Of a stretch of DNA of 57,766 nt, positions 22,172 to 30,663 are shown piece by piece; within the stretch, counting starts at the first letter, position 1, and the number at the start of each line of letters is the position of its first letter. The DNA comes from Candidatus Trichorickettsia mobilis (GTDB taxonomy: Bacteria; Pseudomonadota; Alphaproteobacteria; Rickettsiales; Rickettsiaceae): contig NZ_CP112933.1 in the NCBI RefSeq assembly GCF_034366785.1, positions 1 through 57,766 of the forward strand, read 5' to 3'. A program made the position numbers and the translations under genes. The notes beneath the pieces are model-generated. The model ran no database searches, had not been told where the DNA came from, and worked only from the letters and a program-made list of their open reading frames with translations.

Positions 22172-24164
22172 CATTATACCATTTTATCCTACTCCGAAAG
22201 GCAAGAGCAGGCTTACTGAAGATGATATTTATAATACATGTTACGACAAATGGATTACCATACCTAGGGCTTGTAATAATAGAAAAACAATACCACATGA
22301 GGCTGTATTCTTTATAGCCGCATTTGAGTTTTTATTTTTAAAAGATCACGATGAAATCATCTTTTCTCCAGAGTTGTTGTCAAACAAAACTATAGTAAAG
22401 AAAAAACAGCGCGGAAGATTTTTAAAGATGTTAGCCGATATTTACCATATAGACTACCATCCTGGTAAATATATCTATAAAGGAAAAGTAAGACATAGCG
22501 TATTTTCTGCAAAAAGAACAGAAAGCTCTCTTGCAATTTTAGCTAATCCAAAACTATTTTATAGCCAATTAAATGATAATAGAGGGGGTCAAAAAAACAA
22601 CCTTAAATTAATAAATAATACTAAGATAAATAACTTAGAATTGCTAAAAACTCCCTCTCAAAATGACCCTATTAGTAGTCAAAAAAGACCCCGTATAGGG
22701 TCAAATTTGACCCCCCCTACATATATAGATATAGAAACAAAGGATAAGGAATTAAAAAACACTGCCTACAGCAGTGTGTTTTTTAATTCCGTTCTTAACG
22801 TTGATAGAATGGGTATAGATACGAGCAGCGAAGATGCTGCACTACCTACCCCCACCCCCAAACCCCGTATTCGTGTCCAAGCCGAATTCTCCAAAACCTC
22901 AACTCTCGTAACTGAGCAGACTGACTTGCTTTGCTACCCTGATGGGGCAGCAAGTCAGCCATGCTCTACCGAAAATGAACAGAATGAGATCGTCGCAAAA
23001 AAAGACGAACTCGTGACAAATTGTCACGAACTGAACCAAGGTGGCCAACCAGAAACCCCAGAAACAAGCTATTATGGGGATTCGCATAACGAAACAAACG
23101 CTAAACCAACCGTACTAGAAAATCGTACAACTGAACCCCTACAACCCGCATACTCAAGGCGTGGTCGTCACTATGCCCCACGGAAAACCCAAAACCTAAG
23201 CGATTCAAAAGGCATGGCAAGCCTAAGCGAACTACTAGGCGAAATGCTTAACTCAGGTGAGCTATTCGAGGAATCCGAGTTATCGACCGAATCTCAGCAA
23301 CTGGAGCCTCAAAGCCCTACAAGCCAAGGCTTACCGCTTAACGAGTACTTGAATCAACTAAACCGACCAATCCCAGAAAACACCGATGAGGAAGCTATGA
23401 AAGCCTACGACTGGGACAACCCAGCTAATAAACTTGACCTTGCTATTGCTAGAAATTTTGACACTAACACCGCTCAGGAACTGACTTGCGACATCGACTA
23501 TTGCTACCTCGAAGCCGAAACTAAGCTACGCCTTGTTTTCAAGAAAAAACTAGCTATCAGCGAACATAACAAATCCCGTCTAAAGCAGATAATAAGGGAC
23601 GTGTACGGCGATAATACCGAGATAGTTTATACTCTGCAAAATGTTGAAAAAGACAGTGTTGCAAAAACAGCACGTAGCCAAGAAAAATTTTCAAAGCAAA
23701 CACACAAAACTCAAAAACATAGCTCATACAGTGGAAATTCTTACCCTGATAATAAACCAAAAATACCGAGCTACGAAGAAAGGCAAAAAGCGTTGAAAGA
23801 ATTTTACGTTAAACAATTCGCAGAATGGGACAAAGAAATTGAAGAGAAAAAAGCAAAAGAACTCGAGCTAGAAAAACAAAAGGCTTTGGGAATTACAAAA
23901 CCGAAAAAAATCTTTAGCCCTCTTGCTATAGAAATTTTTGCAAAAAGAAGAACTGAACGAGAGGCTAACAATCCTGAACGTAGCAAGGTGAACGTAGAGG
24001 AAGAGGTCAAAAAAGCCTTGATGCTGTTCGAGGAAGAGCAAAAAAGAAAAAATATACCGCAGTGTGAGTTTGTGGGCTTAACCGAGTCCGCGGAAAGACC
24101 GCTACCGCATATCAAGGTTCCTGAATGCTGGAATGTTAACAAACCAAAAAGTGAGGAAGTATGA
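22155..24164 (+). CDS. Large DnaA-like/Rep protein of rickettsial plasmid type
   Basis: 669 aa, GTG start. Residues 1-135: winged-helix domain like the preceding gene (AVFFIAAFEFLFL, ELLSNKTIVKKKQRGRFLKML, then a wing, and LANPKLFYSQ). Residues about 140-400: low-complexity, P/S/T/N/Q-rich linker whose DNA contains palindromes and GGGTCAAA repeats. Residues about 415-500: a compact domain with KLDLAIARNFDTNT and ETKLRLVFKKKLAISEHNK, reminiscent of DnaA-like Rep proteins. C-terminus: charged helices. It probably binds the origin and loads the DnaB at 24161. Confidence 0.6.
   Translation: MKNSSNIIPFYPTPKGKSRLTEDDIYNTCYDKWITIPRACNNRKTIPHEAVFFIAAFEFLFLKDHDEIIFSPELLSNKTIVKKKQRGRFLKMLADIYHIDYHPGKYIYKGKVRHSVFSAKRTESSLAILANPKLFYSQLNDNRGGQKNNLKLINNTKINNLELLKTPSQNDPISSQKRPRIGSNLTPPTYIDIETKDKELKNTAYSSVFFNSVLNVDRMGIDTSSEDAALPTPTPKPRIRVQAEFSKTSTLVTEQTDLLCYPDGAASQPCSTENEQNEIVAKKDELVTNCHELNQGGQPETPETSYYGDSHNETNAKPTVLENRTTEPLQPAYSRRGRHYAPRKTQNLSDSKGMASLSELLGEMLNSGELFEESELSTESQQLEPQSPTSQGLPLNEYLNQLNRPIPENTDEEAMKAYDWDNPANKLDLAIARNFDTNTAQELTCDIDYCYLEAETKLRLVFKKKLAISEHNKSRLKQIIRDVYGDNTEIVYTLQNVEKDSVAKTARSQEKFSKQTHKTQKHSSYSGNSYPDNKPKIPSYEERQKALKEFYVKQFAEWDKEIEEKKAKELELEKQKALGITKPKKIFSPLAIEIFAKRRTEREANNPERSKVNVEEEVKKALMLFEEEQKRKNIPQCEFVGLTESAERPLPHIKVPECWNVNKPKSEEV
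22580..22800. other. Candidate replication origin inside the Rep gene
   Basis: Within 220 bases: GGGTCAAA at 22586-22593, TGACCC at 22664-22669, a perfect 16-bp palindrome GGGTCAAATTTGACCC at 22698-22713, and a long near-perfect inverted repeat at 22748-22790 (arms GGAATTAAAAAACAC.. and its complement, loop CTAC). The encoded linker is low complexity, so the DNA can carry non-coding signals. In phage N15 the origin also lies within the rep gene. Inference, not proven. Confidence 0.45.
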
Positions 24165-25573
24165 GTAATACCGAAAACCAACAAGAGCTGTATAACCTCG
24201 ACTTGGAACAATGGCTTATAGGTTGCATGATCTCGCCTTTAACGGGATATCCCGGAATAATAAGCAAGGTGTCCTCGGTTCTTGAAGAAAACGATTTTTA
24301 TCATCCTTGTAACGGCTTTTTGTTCAAAAGGCTTAAGGAAATAGACAAAGCAACTAATGATGTCTACTTGTATCATCTAATGCTGTTAAATACCGATAAA
24401 GACCAGTGGAAAGCGGTAAGCGATATAGATATCAAAAGCTATTTAGCTAGTGCTAGAACTAATGCTGCGCCGATCACCAACAGCACCAGTATTATTACCA
24501 AGGTAAAAGAGCTGTCGATAAAAAGGCAAATGCTGGATTCTTTGAGTAAATCGGTTACCAAAGTCAAAGACCCATCAACAGTTGCCGAAACTGTAGCTTC
24601 CGATACTATTTCGAGTATTGAGAACCTGTTTAACGACAATATCGCAACTAATGAATATATTTACGATATTCTAGATAATTTCTTAAATAACGATGATGAA
24701 ATACAACCGATTAGCAGCGGTCATTCTCACATAGATTATTTGCTAGAAGGTGGTTTTAGAAACGGACAGCTGATAGTTTTGGCAGGTCGTACTTCTATGG
24801 GCAAAAGTGCTTTTGCGGTTAATCTAGCTCTTAATGCTTGTAGCCAGAACAAGAAAGTAATGTTCTTTTCTTTTGAAATGCCGAGGAAACAAGTACTATG
24901 TCGCATATTGTCAAATCGCCTAGGGTTCAATAGCAAAAAGCTAAAACATAAAGATAACAAACATAACCTACAAGAACAGCACAACGCTATAAAGCGATAT
25001 CAAATACAAGAAAAAGATCAAATATTCATTAGCGACGAAGAGGTAACTTCTCTAAGTGCTTTTAAGAACAAATGCCAAACTCTAAAAAACCAAGTAGGAC
25101 TTGATATCGTTTTCATCGATTACCTGCAAATGATTAGCTTAAAAAGCGAAAGTAATAATAAGCAATATCAAAACAAAGTTTATCAAATAGAAGAAATTAC
25201 CAGAGCTTTAAAGCAAATAGCTATAGAGCTTGAAGTGCCTATCGTAGTGTTGTCTCAACTATCCAGAGGAGCTGAAAAAAGAGAGGATCGTAGGCCTTTA
25301 ATGTCTGACTTAAGAGACTCTGGAGCGATAGAACAAGATGCCGATACTGTAATGCTTTTGTATCGTGAAGAATATTACTTAAAACAAGCCGAGCCTGCCG
25401 TTTATGAAAAGGATAAGCATGCAGATTGGGCTAAAAAAATGGACGATGCCAGAAACGTTGTCGAAGTAATAATAGCTAAGAACAGAGAGGGTGAAACGGG
25501 AAAAGTTCAACTTCACGCTGACTTAGGAGCTAATAAGTTTACTGATTTAGCTCAAGAAAACTCATGGAATTAA
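24161..25573 (+). CDS. dnaB: Replicative DNA helicase DnaB
   Basis: 470 aa, full length. N-terminal DnaB domain (NLDLEQWLIGCMIS, ENDFYHPCNGFLFKRLKEI). RecA-like motor: Walker A GRTSMGKS at 209-216, FSFEMPRKQVLCRIL, Walker B region VFIDYLQMI, LSQLSRGAEKREDRRP and SDLRDSGAIEQDADTVM, then REGETGKVQLHAD. Hexameric 5'-3' helicase for phage and plasmid DNA replication. Start overlaps the Rep gene stop by four bases. Confidence 0.95.
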   Translation: MSNTENQQELYNLDLEQWLIGCMISPLTGYPGIISKVSSVLEENDFYHPCNGFLFKRLKEIDKATNDVYLYHLMLLNTDKDQWKAVSDIDIKSYLASARTNAAPITNSTSIITKVKELSIKRQMLDSLSKSVTKVKDPSTVAETVASDTISSIENLFNDNIATNEYIYDILDNFLNNDDEIQPISSGHSHIDYLLEGGFRNGQLIVLAGRTSMGKSAFAVNLALNACSQNKKVMFFSFEMPRKQVLCRILSNRLGFNSKKLKHKDNKHNLQEQHNAIKRYQIQEKDQIFISDEEVTSLSAFKNKCQTLKNQVGLDIVFIDYLQMISLKSESNNKQYQNKVYQIEEITRALKQIAIELEVPIVVLSQLSRGAEKREDRRPLMSDLRDSGAIEQDADTVMLLYREEYYLKQAEPAVYEKDKHADWAKKMDDARNVVEVIIAKNREGETGKVQLHADLGANKFTDLAQENSWN

Positions 25574-25593
25574 TTAACAAAAAGGAGAATTAT

Positions 25594-26199
25594 ATGCACG
25601 AATATATGAATTTTAACAATGCAGAGCCACAAGTATCGTTAATACCTAAAGGAACTATAGCGAAAGCAGCGGTTACTTTAAGGGGAGGTAATCACGGGGA
25701 TGAAGCCTTGTTAAGTAAAAGTGAAAAGACTGGCTCAATAGGCTTAAATGTTGAGTTTACGATAACTGAAGGAGAATACAAAAATAGAAAAATTTTTCAG
25801 TTACTAGGAATACAAGGTAACAAAAAGGATGATAGCGGTAACGATATCTGGGGAAGTATGGGTCGTTCATTGATCAGAGGAATACTAGAGTCCGCACACA
25901 ATATCAGTCATGAGGATGAATCACCGAAAGCTCAAGCTATAAGGGATTTAGATAAATTCTCTAAGCTTAATAACTTGCAATGTCTCGTAAAAATAGGCGT
26001 AGAAGTCGATAAGACAGGGCAATACGATGATAAAAACAAGGTGATAAAAATCATTACTTTGGGAACAAAAGAATATAACGAGTATTACAACACCAATCCT
26101 ATTGCTAGTAACCAAGTGTCTAACGGAAAGTATGTTTCACCTGCTGCTAGTAGCAAGAGTGTAGGACACTCAGATTTAGACGATGAACTGCCATTTTGA
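25594..26199 (+). CDS. Single-stranded DNA-binding-like protein
   Basis: 201 aa from the ATG at 25594, which follows AAAGGAG; the earlier ATG at 25564 overlaps dnaB. N-terminal ~140 residues are strand-rich (AAVTLRGGNHG, GLNVEFTITEGEYKNRKIFQLLGI) in the style of phage SSB-like (DUF669-type) proteins. The C-terminus ends DLDDELPF, the acidic tip typical of SSB proteins that recruit replication partners. Lies directly after DnaB. Confidence 0.75.
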   Translation: MHEYMNFNNAEPQVSLIPKGTIAKAAVTLRGGNHGDEALLSKSEKTGSIGLNVEFTITEGEYKNRKIFQLLGIQGNKKDDSGNDIWGSMGRSLIRGILESAHNISHEDESPKAQAIRDLDKFSKLNNLQCLVKIGVEVDKTGQYDDKNKVIKIITLGTKEYNEYYNTNPIASNQVSNGKYVSPAASSKSVGHSDLDDELPF

Positions 26200-26210
26200 G
26201 GAGAAAAAAT

Positions 26211-26510
26211 ATGAGTAATGAAAATAATTTAAGAGAACACGGTAAATTCTTGCAGACTTACCTACAGAATTACTGCACTAAATATAACTTAGGATACCAG
26301 CTAATATTAAGCAACTTTGATGATGGAAAGCGTTTAATAGATACTTCAAATGTAGATTTAGAAAATACTATTACTAGAATGATTACAGTTTTAGGAAAAG
26401 TTTTTGACGAATATATGAAAGAACATAAAGATGAAAATCTTAACGAAGAAATTATAGCTTTGCATAACTTAATAAAGGTTGTAGCAACAAAAAACCTGAA
26501 TTTACTTTAG
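26211..26510 (+). CDS. Unknown replication-block protein, zero-frame product
   Basis: 99 aa from the ATG at 26211 (GGAGAAAAAAT upstream). Helical, acidic (FDEYMKEHKDENLNEEIIAL). At codons 93-95 (26489-26495) the frame crosses A AAA AAC, a classic -1 slippery heptamer. The zero frame then stops at 26510. The -1 frame is open through it and continues as an uninterrupted helical protein to 26755. No family recognised. Confidence 0.6.
   Translation: MSNENNLREHGKFLQTYLQNYCTKYNLGYQLILSNFDDGKRLIDTSNVDLENTITRMITVLGKVFDEYMKEHKDENLNEEIIALHNLIKVVATKNLNLL
26489..26495 (+). other. -1 slippery heptamer A AAA AAC
   Basis: In the zero frame the codons read ACA AAA AAC; slipping back one base gives AAA AAA and then CCT GAA in the -1 frame. 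This matches X XXY YYZ exactly and in the correct phase. The same run could also reflect a natural or sequencing indel. Confidence 0.5.
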
Positions 26511-26755
26511 ATGATGACGCAAAAGAAAGGCTTAAATCAGCTGCAATATTTCAGATGTGTTGCGGTTTAACTAAGGAATTGATCTTGTCAGGACATAAAC
26601 CAGATGATTTACTCGATGATTTAACTATTGAAGATATAGAAGAGATGGAGGTTAATAACCACGAGTTTATAAAAGATATTCCTAATACACCAGAAGTTAG
26701 AGAGTTTATAAAAAGTTTTATGAAAGCTAAAGCAGATGAGGCTTTTAAAAAATGA
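26495..26755 (+). CDS. -1 frame continuation of the 26211 gene
   Basis: From CCT at 26495 the -1 frame reads PEFTLDDDAKERLKSAAIFQ and continues to the stop at 26755, giving a joined product of about 181 aa. An internal ATG at 26555 exists but has no ribosome site. The C-terminal part is an acidic helical domain (DDLTIEDIEEMEVNNHEF). Ends by ATGA overlap with the next gene. Either frameshift product or a broken gene. Confidence 0.5.
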   Translation, partial: PEFTLDDDAKERLKSAAIFQMCCGLTKELILSGHKPDDLLDDLTIEDIEEMEVNNHEFIKDIPNTPEVREFIKSFMKAKADEAFKK

Positions 26756-26952
26756 TATCTTCAATTTCTACACCTCTAGAAGACTGCCGCACTCTACAAG
26801 TCTCAATCAAGGACAAGTACGGCTTCAAGGCTAATAAAGAGCTGATAGAACAGAAGTACAAGCGCAGGTTTAAGGCGGTTGAGGGAAAGGAAGTGGTGAG
26901 AGAGTTTTACGATAGGTTTGTGGTGAAAATTAATAATAAGAAAATAGGATAA
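26752..26952 (+). CDS. Hypothetical protein (66 aa)
   Basis: 66 aa, ATG overlapping the previous stop. Basic, mixed structure (DKYGFKANKELIEQKYKRRF). Part of the replication chain; no family recognised. Confidence 0.5.
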   Translation: MISSISTPLEDCRTLQVSIKDKYGFKANKELIEQKYKRRFKAVEGKEVVREFYDRFVVKINNKKIG

Positions 26953-26956
26953 CAAA

Positions 26957-27193
26957 ATGACAGAAGCAATAAACACAAACGACCTAAAGAACACAGTTGA
27001 AAAACTAGAGCGTCTAGAGGACGAAAAAGCCATGTATACCGAGGTGGTAAAAGAAGCATACGCCGAGGCTAAGGCTAAGGGTTACTGTACTAAAACGCTG
27101 AAGCACGTTCTTAAACTTCGCAAAAAGGACAGGGCTAAGATTGATGAGGAAGATGCTTTAATAGAATTGTATAGGGGAGCTTTGGATATATGA
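26957..27193 (+). CDS. DUF2312 / GapR-like DNA-binding protein
   Basis: 78 aa with the DUF2312 pattern: VEKLERLEDEKAMYTEVVKEAYAEAKAKGYCTKTLKHVLKLRKKD and a final ALIELYRGAL helix. GapR of Caulobacter, in this family, is a nucleoid protein that tracks overtwisted DNA ahead of forks and transcription. Phage copies probably support replication. Overlaps the next gene by four bases. Confidence 0.85.
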   Translation: MTEAINTNDLKNTVEKLERLEDEKAMYTEVVKEAYAEAKAKGYCTKTLKHVLKLRKKDRAKIDEEDALIELYRGALDI

Positions 27194-27327
27194 ATTTTAT
27201 AGAAGCCCTAGAAGTGTTGAAAGATGGCAAGAAGATAACCAGAAAAACATTTGGTTCTTCACCAGATAAATTCAGATATTACACAACAGAAGACTTTGAA
27301 GCCGATGACTGGGAGGTGGTGGAATGA
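27190..27327 (+). CDS. Mini Tad2-like (DUF2829-type) protein, copy B
   Basis: 45 aa, coupled by ATGA overlaps on both sides. MNFIEALEVLKDGKKITRK at the start and FEADDWEVVE at the end are strongly like the first and last elements of DUF2829/Tad2 proteins. Compared with copy A at 11404 the middle is even shorter. Function as a nucleotide-signal sponge is possible but unproven for so short a form. Confidence 0.65.
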   Translation: MNFIEALEVLKDGKKITRKTFGSSPDKFRYYTTEDFEADDWEVVE

Positions 27328-28523
27328 TAAAATGGAATCCTACTTTAGTTAAAATTTCAGAGTTAAAAGAGTATAACAACAATCCAAGGAAGATCGGTAA
27401 CAAAGAACTGGAAAAGCTAACGTCTCATATACAACAAGACGGATATCATCAACGTATTATCGTGAATAACGATTACACTATAATAGGCGGACATCAACGT
27501 AAGAAAGCCTTGCTTGCGGCGGGATATAAAGAAGACGATAGTATAGAAGTTTTAATGCCCGATAAGCTTCTTGGTCAAGAAGAGCTAGATAGAATTAACA
27601 TAAGAGACAATCTGCCTTTCGGTGAGTATGACTTTGATATACTTAGCGAAAGATTTGACCTTGAAACTTTAGTCGATTTCGGTATGCCAGAAGATATGCT
27701 CGTTGGTTTCGGTGAAGAAAATCTTTTGACTAGTGAAGATGAAATTGTCGGTGATTTACCTACAGAGCCTAAGTCTAAACTCGGCGATTTATACATATTA
27801 GGCAACCATCGGCTCTTATGCGGTGATAGCACTAATCCAGAGCATGTAAGCAGATTACTAGACGAAGAGAATCCTATATTAATGGTAACCGATCCGCCTT
27901 ATGGGGTAAACTACGAACCTGAGTGGCGGAATGATAGTGGTCAACTTGGCGTTGCCCAAGCTACTGGTAAAGTTTTAAATGATCATAGATTCGATTGGTC
28001 GGAAGCTTACTCTTTATTTGCAGGTGATATAGCTTATGTTTGGCATCCATCTGGATACACGCATAAATTTGCCGAAAATATCGAGAATTGTGATTTTAAA
28101 TTAATAAATTTGATTATATGGGTTAAGCAACATCTTGTATTTGGTAGAGGTGATTATCACCACCAATATGAAGCTTGTTGGTATGCGGTAAGAAAAGGGA
28201 AAACTCATAATTGGCAAGGGAAAAGAGACCAAGTGACAGTTTGGCATATAGATAATTTCAATGGCTTTGGAAAGGATAAAGAAGAACAGACTAACCATAG
28301 CACTCAAAAACCCCTTGAGTGTATGTTAAGACCGATACTCAATAATTCCGAGGTAGGGGAGGGAGTGTACGACCCATTCGGAGGTAGTGGCACAACTCTA
28401 ATTGCTTGCGAGAAATCAAAGCGTAATTGTTATATGATGGAGCTATCGCCTGCATATGTAGATTTGATAGTTGCTAGATGGGAAAAAGAAACTGGGGAAA
28501 AAGCGGTTTTGATTAATGAGTGA
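27324..28523 (+). CDS. ParB-domain DNA methyltransferase fusion
   Basis: 399 aa. N-terminal ParB/Srx-like domain (residues about 5-100: SELKEYNNNPRKI, TIIGGHQRKKALLA), then a beta-class amino-methyltransferase: motif IV DPPY at 190-193 and motif I DPFGGSGTT at 350-358. Usual phage ParB-methylase length. It probably methylates adenine or N4-cytosine to protect DNA from host restriction. Overlaps the small terminase gene by eight bases. Confidence 0.92.
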   Translation: MIKWNPTLVKISELKEYNNNPRKIGNKELEKLTSHIQQDGYHQRIIVNNDYTIIGGHQRKKALLAAGYKEDDSIEVLMPDKLLGQEELDRINIRDNLPFGEYDFDILSERFDLETLVDFGMPEDMLVGFGEENLLTSEDEIVGDLPTEPKSKLGDLYILGNHRLLCGDSTNPEHVSRLLDEENPILMVTDPPYGVNYEPEWRNDSGQLGVAQATGKVLNDHRFDWSEAYSLFAGDIAYVWHPSGYTHKFAENIENCDFKLINLIIWVKQHLVFGRGDYHHQYEACWYAVRKGKTHNWQGKRDQVTVWHIDNFNGFGKDKEEQTNHSTQKPLECMLRPILNNSEVGEGVYDPFGGSGTTLIACEKSKRNCYMMELSPAYVDLIVARWEKETGEKAVLINE

Positions 28524-28905
28524 AGATATTCGTGGATATAACATTGAAATCGATTTTAAACTTGTGCAAAAACTTTGTGAAATACAATGCACGGGTGAGG
28601 AAATTGCGAGTGTTTTAGGGGTTAGTTACGATACTTTAGTTAGAAGAATAAAAGAGCAGGGATACGACAACTTTGCGGAGTACTATAAAAAGAATTCTCA
28701 AGTCGGCAAAGCTAGTCTAAGGCGTATGCAATGGGGGTCGGCGGCTAAAGGTAACGTTCCTATGCAAATATGGCTAGGTAAGCAATTCCTCGGACAAAAA
28801 GATAAAATAGAAACGGAAAATACGAATTATTCACAAGAGATCGTAGCTTTTCAATTAAGCCCGTTAAAAACCGGTGATAAAAATGCAGAAGAAGATATTG
28901 ATTAA
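28516..28905 (+). CDS. Terminase small subunit
   Basis: 129 aa. N-terminal HTH for DNA recognition (LCEIQCTGEEIASVLGVSYDTLVRRIKEQ), then a helical oligomerisation part with GKASLRRMQWGSAAKGNVPMQIWLGKQFLGQ, a frequent pattern in small terminases of PBSX/P22-like phages. Directly precedes and overlaps the large subunit. It would choose the pac or cos site. Confidence 0.82.
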   Translation: MSEDIRGYNIEIDFKLVQKLCEIQCTGEEIASVLGVSYDTLVRRIKEQGYDNFAEYYKKNSQVGKASLRRMQWGSAAKGNVPMQIWLGKQFLGQKDKIETENTNYSQEIVAFQLSPLKTGDKNAEEDID

Positions 28906-30151
28906 ACAGCATGAAGTACCTGACTGGATTTTGCCGTTATATCTTGAGAATTACACATACAACATAATTTATGGCGGAAGAGGTGCCGCTAAATCATTTT
29001 GTGTTGCTGAGTTTTTGGTTGCTGCTAGTTTTACAGTTAGCAACGTAGTTTTTTTGTGTTGTAGAGAAACTCAAGACTCTTTAAAAGACAGCGTTCATTT
29101 TTTGTTGTCTAAGCGCATTAGAAAAATGGAATTAACTCAATATTTTAAGATAACTAGAGAAGGGATTAAAAATCTATCTACAAATGTAAATTTTGTTTTC
29201 ACCGGTTTGTGGCAAAATGTAGAAAGTGTCAAAAGTATACCAGATATTAAATACGTGTGGATAGAAGAAGCAGCGACTATATCCAAAGAAAGTTGGGATT
29301 TGTTGATACCTACAGTTACTAGAAATGAAGGATGTAAAATTATATGTACATTTAATCCTAGTGAAGAAAGCGATGTAATTTATCGTACTTTTGTTACCCA
29401 AGAACCGCCGCCTAATTCTTATGTAAGAAAAGTCTCATACCGAGACAATCCATACCCTATGGGTAAAGAGTTTTTTATAGAGTTAGAACATAAGAAAAAG
29501 ACTGATTACGAAGCTTATTTGCATGATTACGAAGGAGAATGTAAAAAGCATTCAAACATCAGAGTTTTTGTTAAAGATAAACATTGGTTTGTAGAAGAAT
29601 TTGAACAACCTAGAAACGCACACTTGCACTTTGGTTTAGATTTTGGTTTTTCACCTGAGCATCCAACCGCAGGCATAAGATGCTATATTGATGATAAAGC
29701 TAATTATTTATATATAACGCATGAAGCGGTTAAGACTGAACTTAGCCTAGAACACATGGGGCAATTTTTAGAGGAGCGCTTACCGCAATTAAAGCAATAT
29801 TGTATATACGCTGATAATGCAGGACAAATTCAGATTGATTACTTAAAAAGACGAGGATATTGGATTGAACCTGTTAAAAAAGGTGCTGGAAGTATTGAGG
29901 GTGGTATTGAATATATTAAATCTTTTTCAAAAGTAATAATTCATCCTCGTTGTGTTGAAACCATCAAAGAATTTTCTTTGTATTCTTATAAGGTAGATGA
30001 GCGTAGCGGTGATATTAAACAAGAAATTATAGACAAAAACAATCATTGCATAGACTCTATTAGGTATTCGCTAGAAAATTGTATGAGAAACACTAGCGCA
30101 GATTATACTAAATGGGATATGTCTGTTTTTGATGATCTTTTTATAAGATAG
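28883..30151 (+). CDS. Terminase large subunit
   Basis: 422 aa from the ATG at 28883 (a GTG nine bases earlier is also possible). ATPase: Walker A GGRGAAKS at 31-38, Walker B region YVWIEEA, then a CTFNPS coupling motif. RNase H-like nuclease: GLDFGFSPEHPTAG and a later CIYADNAGQ acidic site. This is the Terminase_3/PBSX-type large subunit that cuts concatemers and pumps DNA into the head. Confidence 0.95.
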   Translation: MQKKILIKQHEVPDWILPLYLENYTYNIIYGGRGAAKSFCVAEFLVAASFTVSNVVFLCCRETQDSLKDSVHFLLSKRIRKMELTQYFKITREGIKNLSTNVNFVFTGLWQNVESVKSIPDIKYVWIEEAATISKESWDLLIPTVTRNEGCKIICTFNPSEESDVIYRTFVTQEPPPNSYVRKVSYRDNPYPMGKEFFIELEHKKKTDYEAYLHDYEGECKKHSNIRVFVKDKHWFVEEFEQPRNAHLHFGLDFGFSPEHPTAGIRCYIDDKANYLYITHEAVKTELSLEHMGQFLEERLPQLKQYCIYADNAGQIQIDYLKRRGYWIEPVKKGAGSIEGGIEYIKSFSKVIIHPRCVETIKEFSLYSYKVDERSGDIKQEIIDKNNHCIDSIRYSLENCMRNTSADYTKWDMSVFDDLFIR

Positions 30152-30429
30152 ATTGTAAAAATTTAAGTTCTAAGACTTCACTTTGTGTAGTGTAAAGAAA
30201 TAGCAAAACCAACTCAATACACAGTATTTTAGTGTAGGTTGTATATTTAGGGTATACCCAAAAAATACATTACTTAATGAACAAAATCACCCGAAATAAT
30301 CGTATATTAAGGGTCTAATTTTTATTAATATACAAAAATTAGTGATGGCATACCCTAATTTAACAACAAGACTATTGCTTTCTTTGTCTAAAAGTATATA
30401 CTTGTATAATTAAATTATGTAGGTTTTAT
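30152..30429. promoter_or_regulatory. Non-coding gap with palindromes upstream of mazEF
   Basis: 278 bases without a gene. Contains a 10-bp palindrome GGGTATACCC (30250-30259), a 9-bp inverted repeat CTAATTTTT/AAAAATTAG (30315-30342), and TATAAT at 30405-30410 with TTTGTC 16 bases upstream. Probably the operator and promoter of the toxin-antitoxin pair. Confidence 0.5.
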
Positions 30430-30663
30430 ATGTATAGCCAAGTAAAAAAATGGGGCAACAGTTTAGGCGTTAGAGTGCCGAAGAGGATTGCTAGCGAGCT
30501 TAATCTTAAGGATGGGACTAACGTTAATGTCAAAGTAGAAGAAAACCGACTTGTTATTAGCTCAGACATTTCAGAGTTGGATATGCTAGTAAATAAAATA
30601 ACAGAAGCCAATCGCCATGAAATAATATTTAGCGATGCTCCAGTAGGTAAAGAAACGTGGTAA
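30430..30663 (+). CDS. mazE: MazE-like antitoxin (AbrB/SpoVT fold)
   Basis: 77 aa. N-terminal swapped-hairpin domain with the typical KKWGNSLGVRVPKRI and LKDGTNVNVKVEENRLVI; acidic C-terminal tail for toxin binding. Overlaps the toxin gene by seven bases. Would repress the operon and neutralise MazF. Confidence 0.92.
   Translation: MYSQVKKWGNSLGVRVPKRIASELNLKDGTNVNVKVEENRLVISSDISELDMLVNKITEANRHEIIFSDAPVGKETW

Noticed and set aside
23804-24211. 135-aa reverse frame in the Rep gene 3' end
   Set aside because: Mirror of a charged helical coding region; overlaps the real Rep and DnaB genes.
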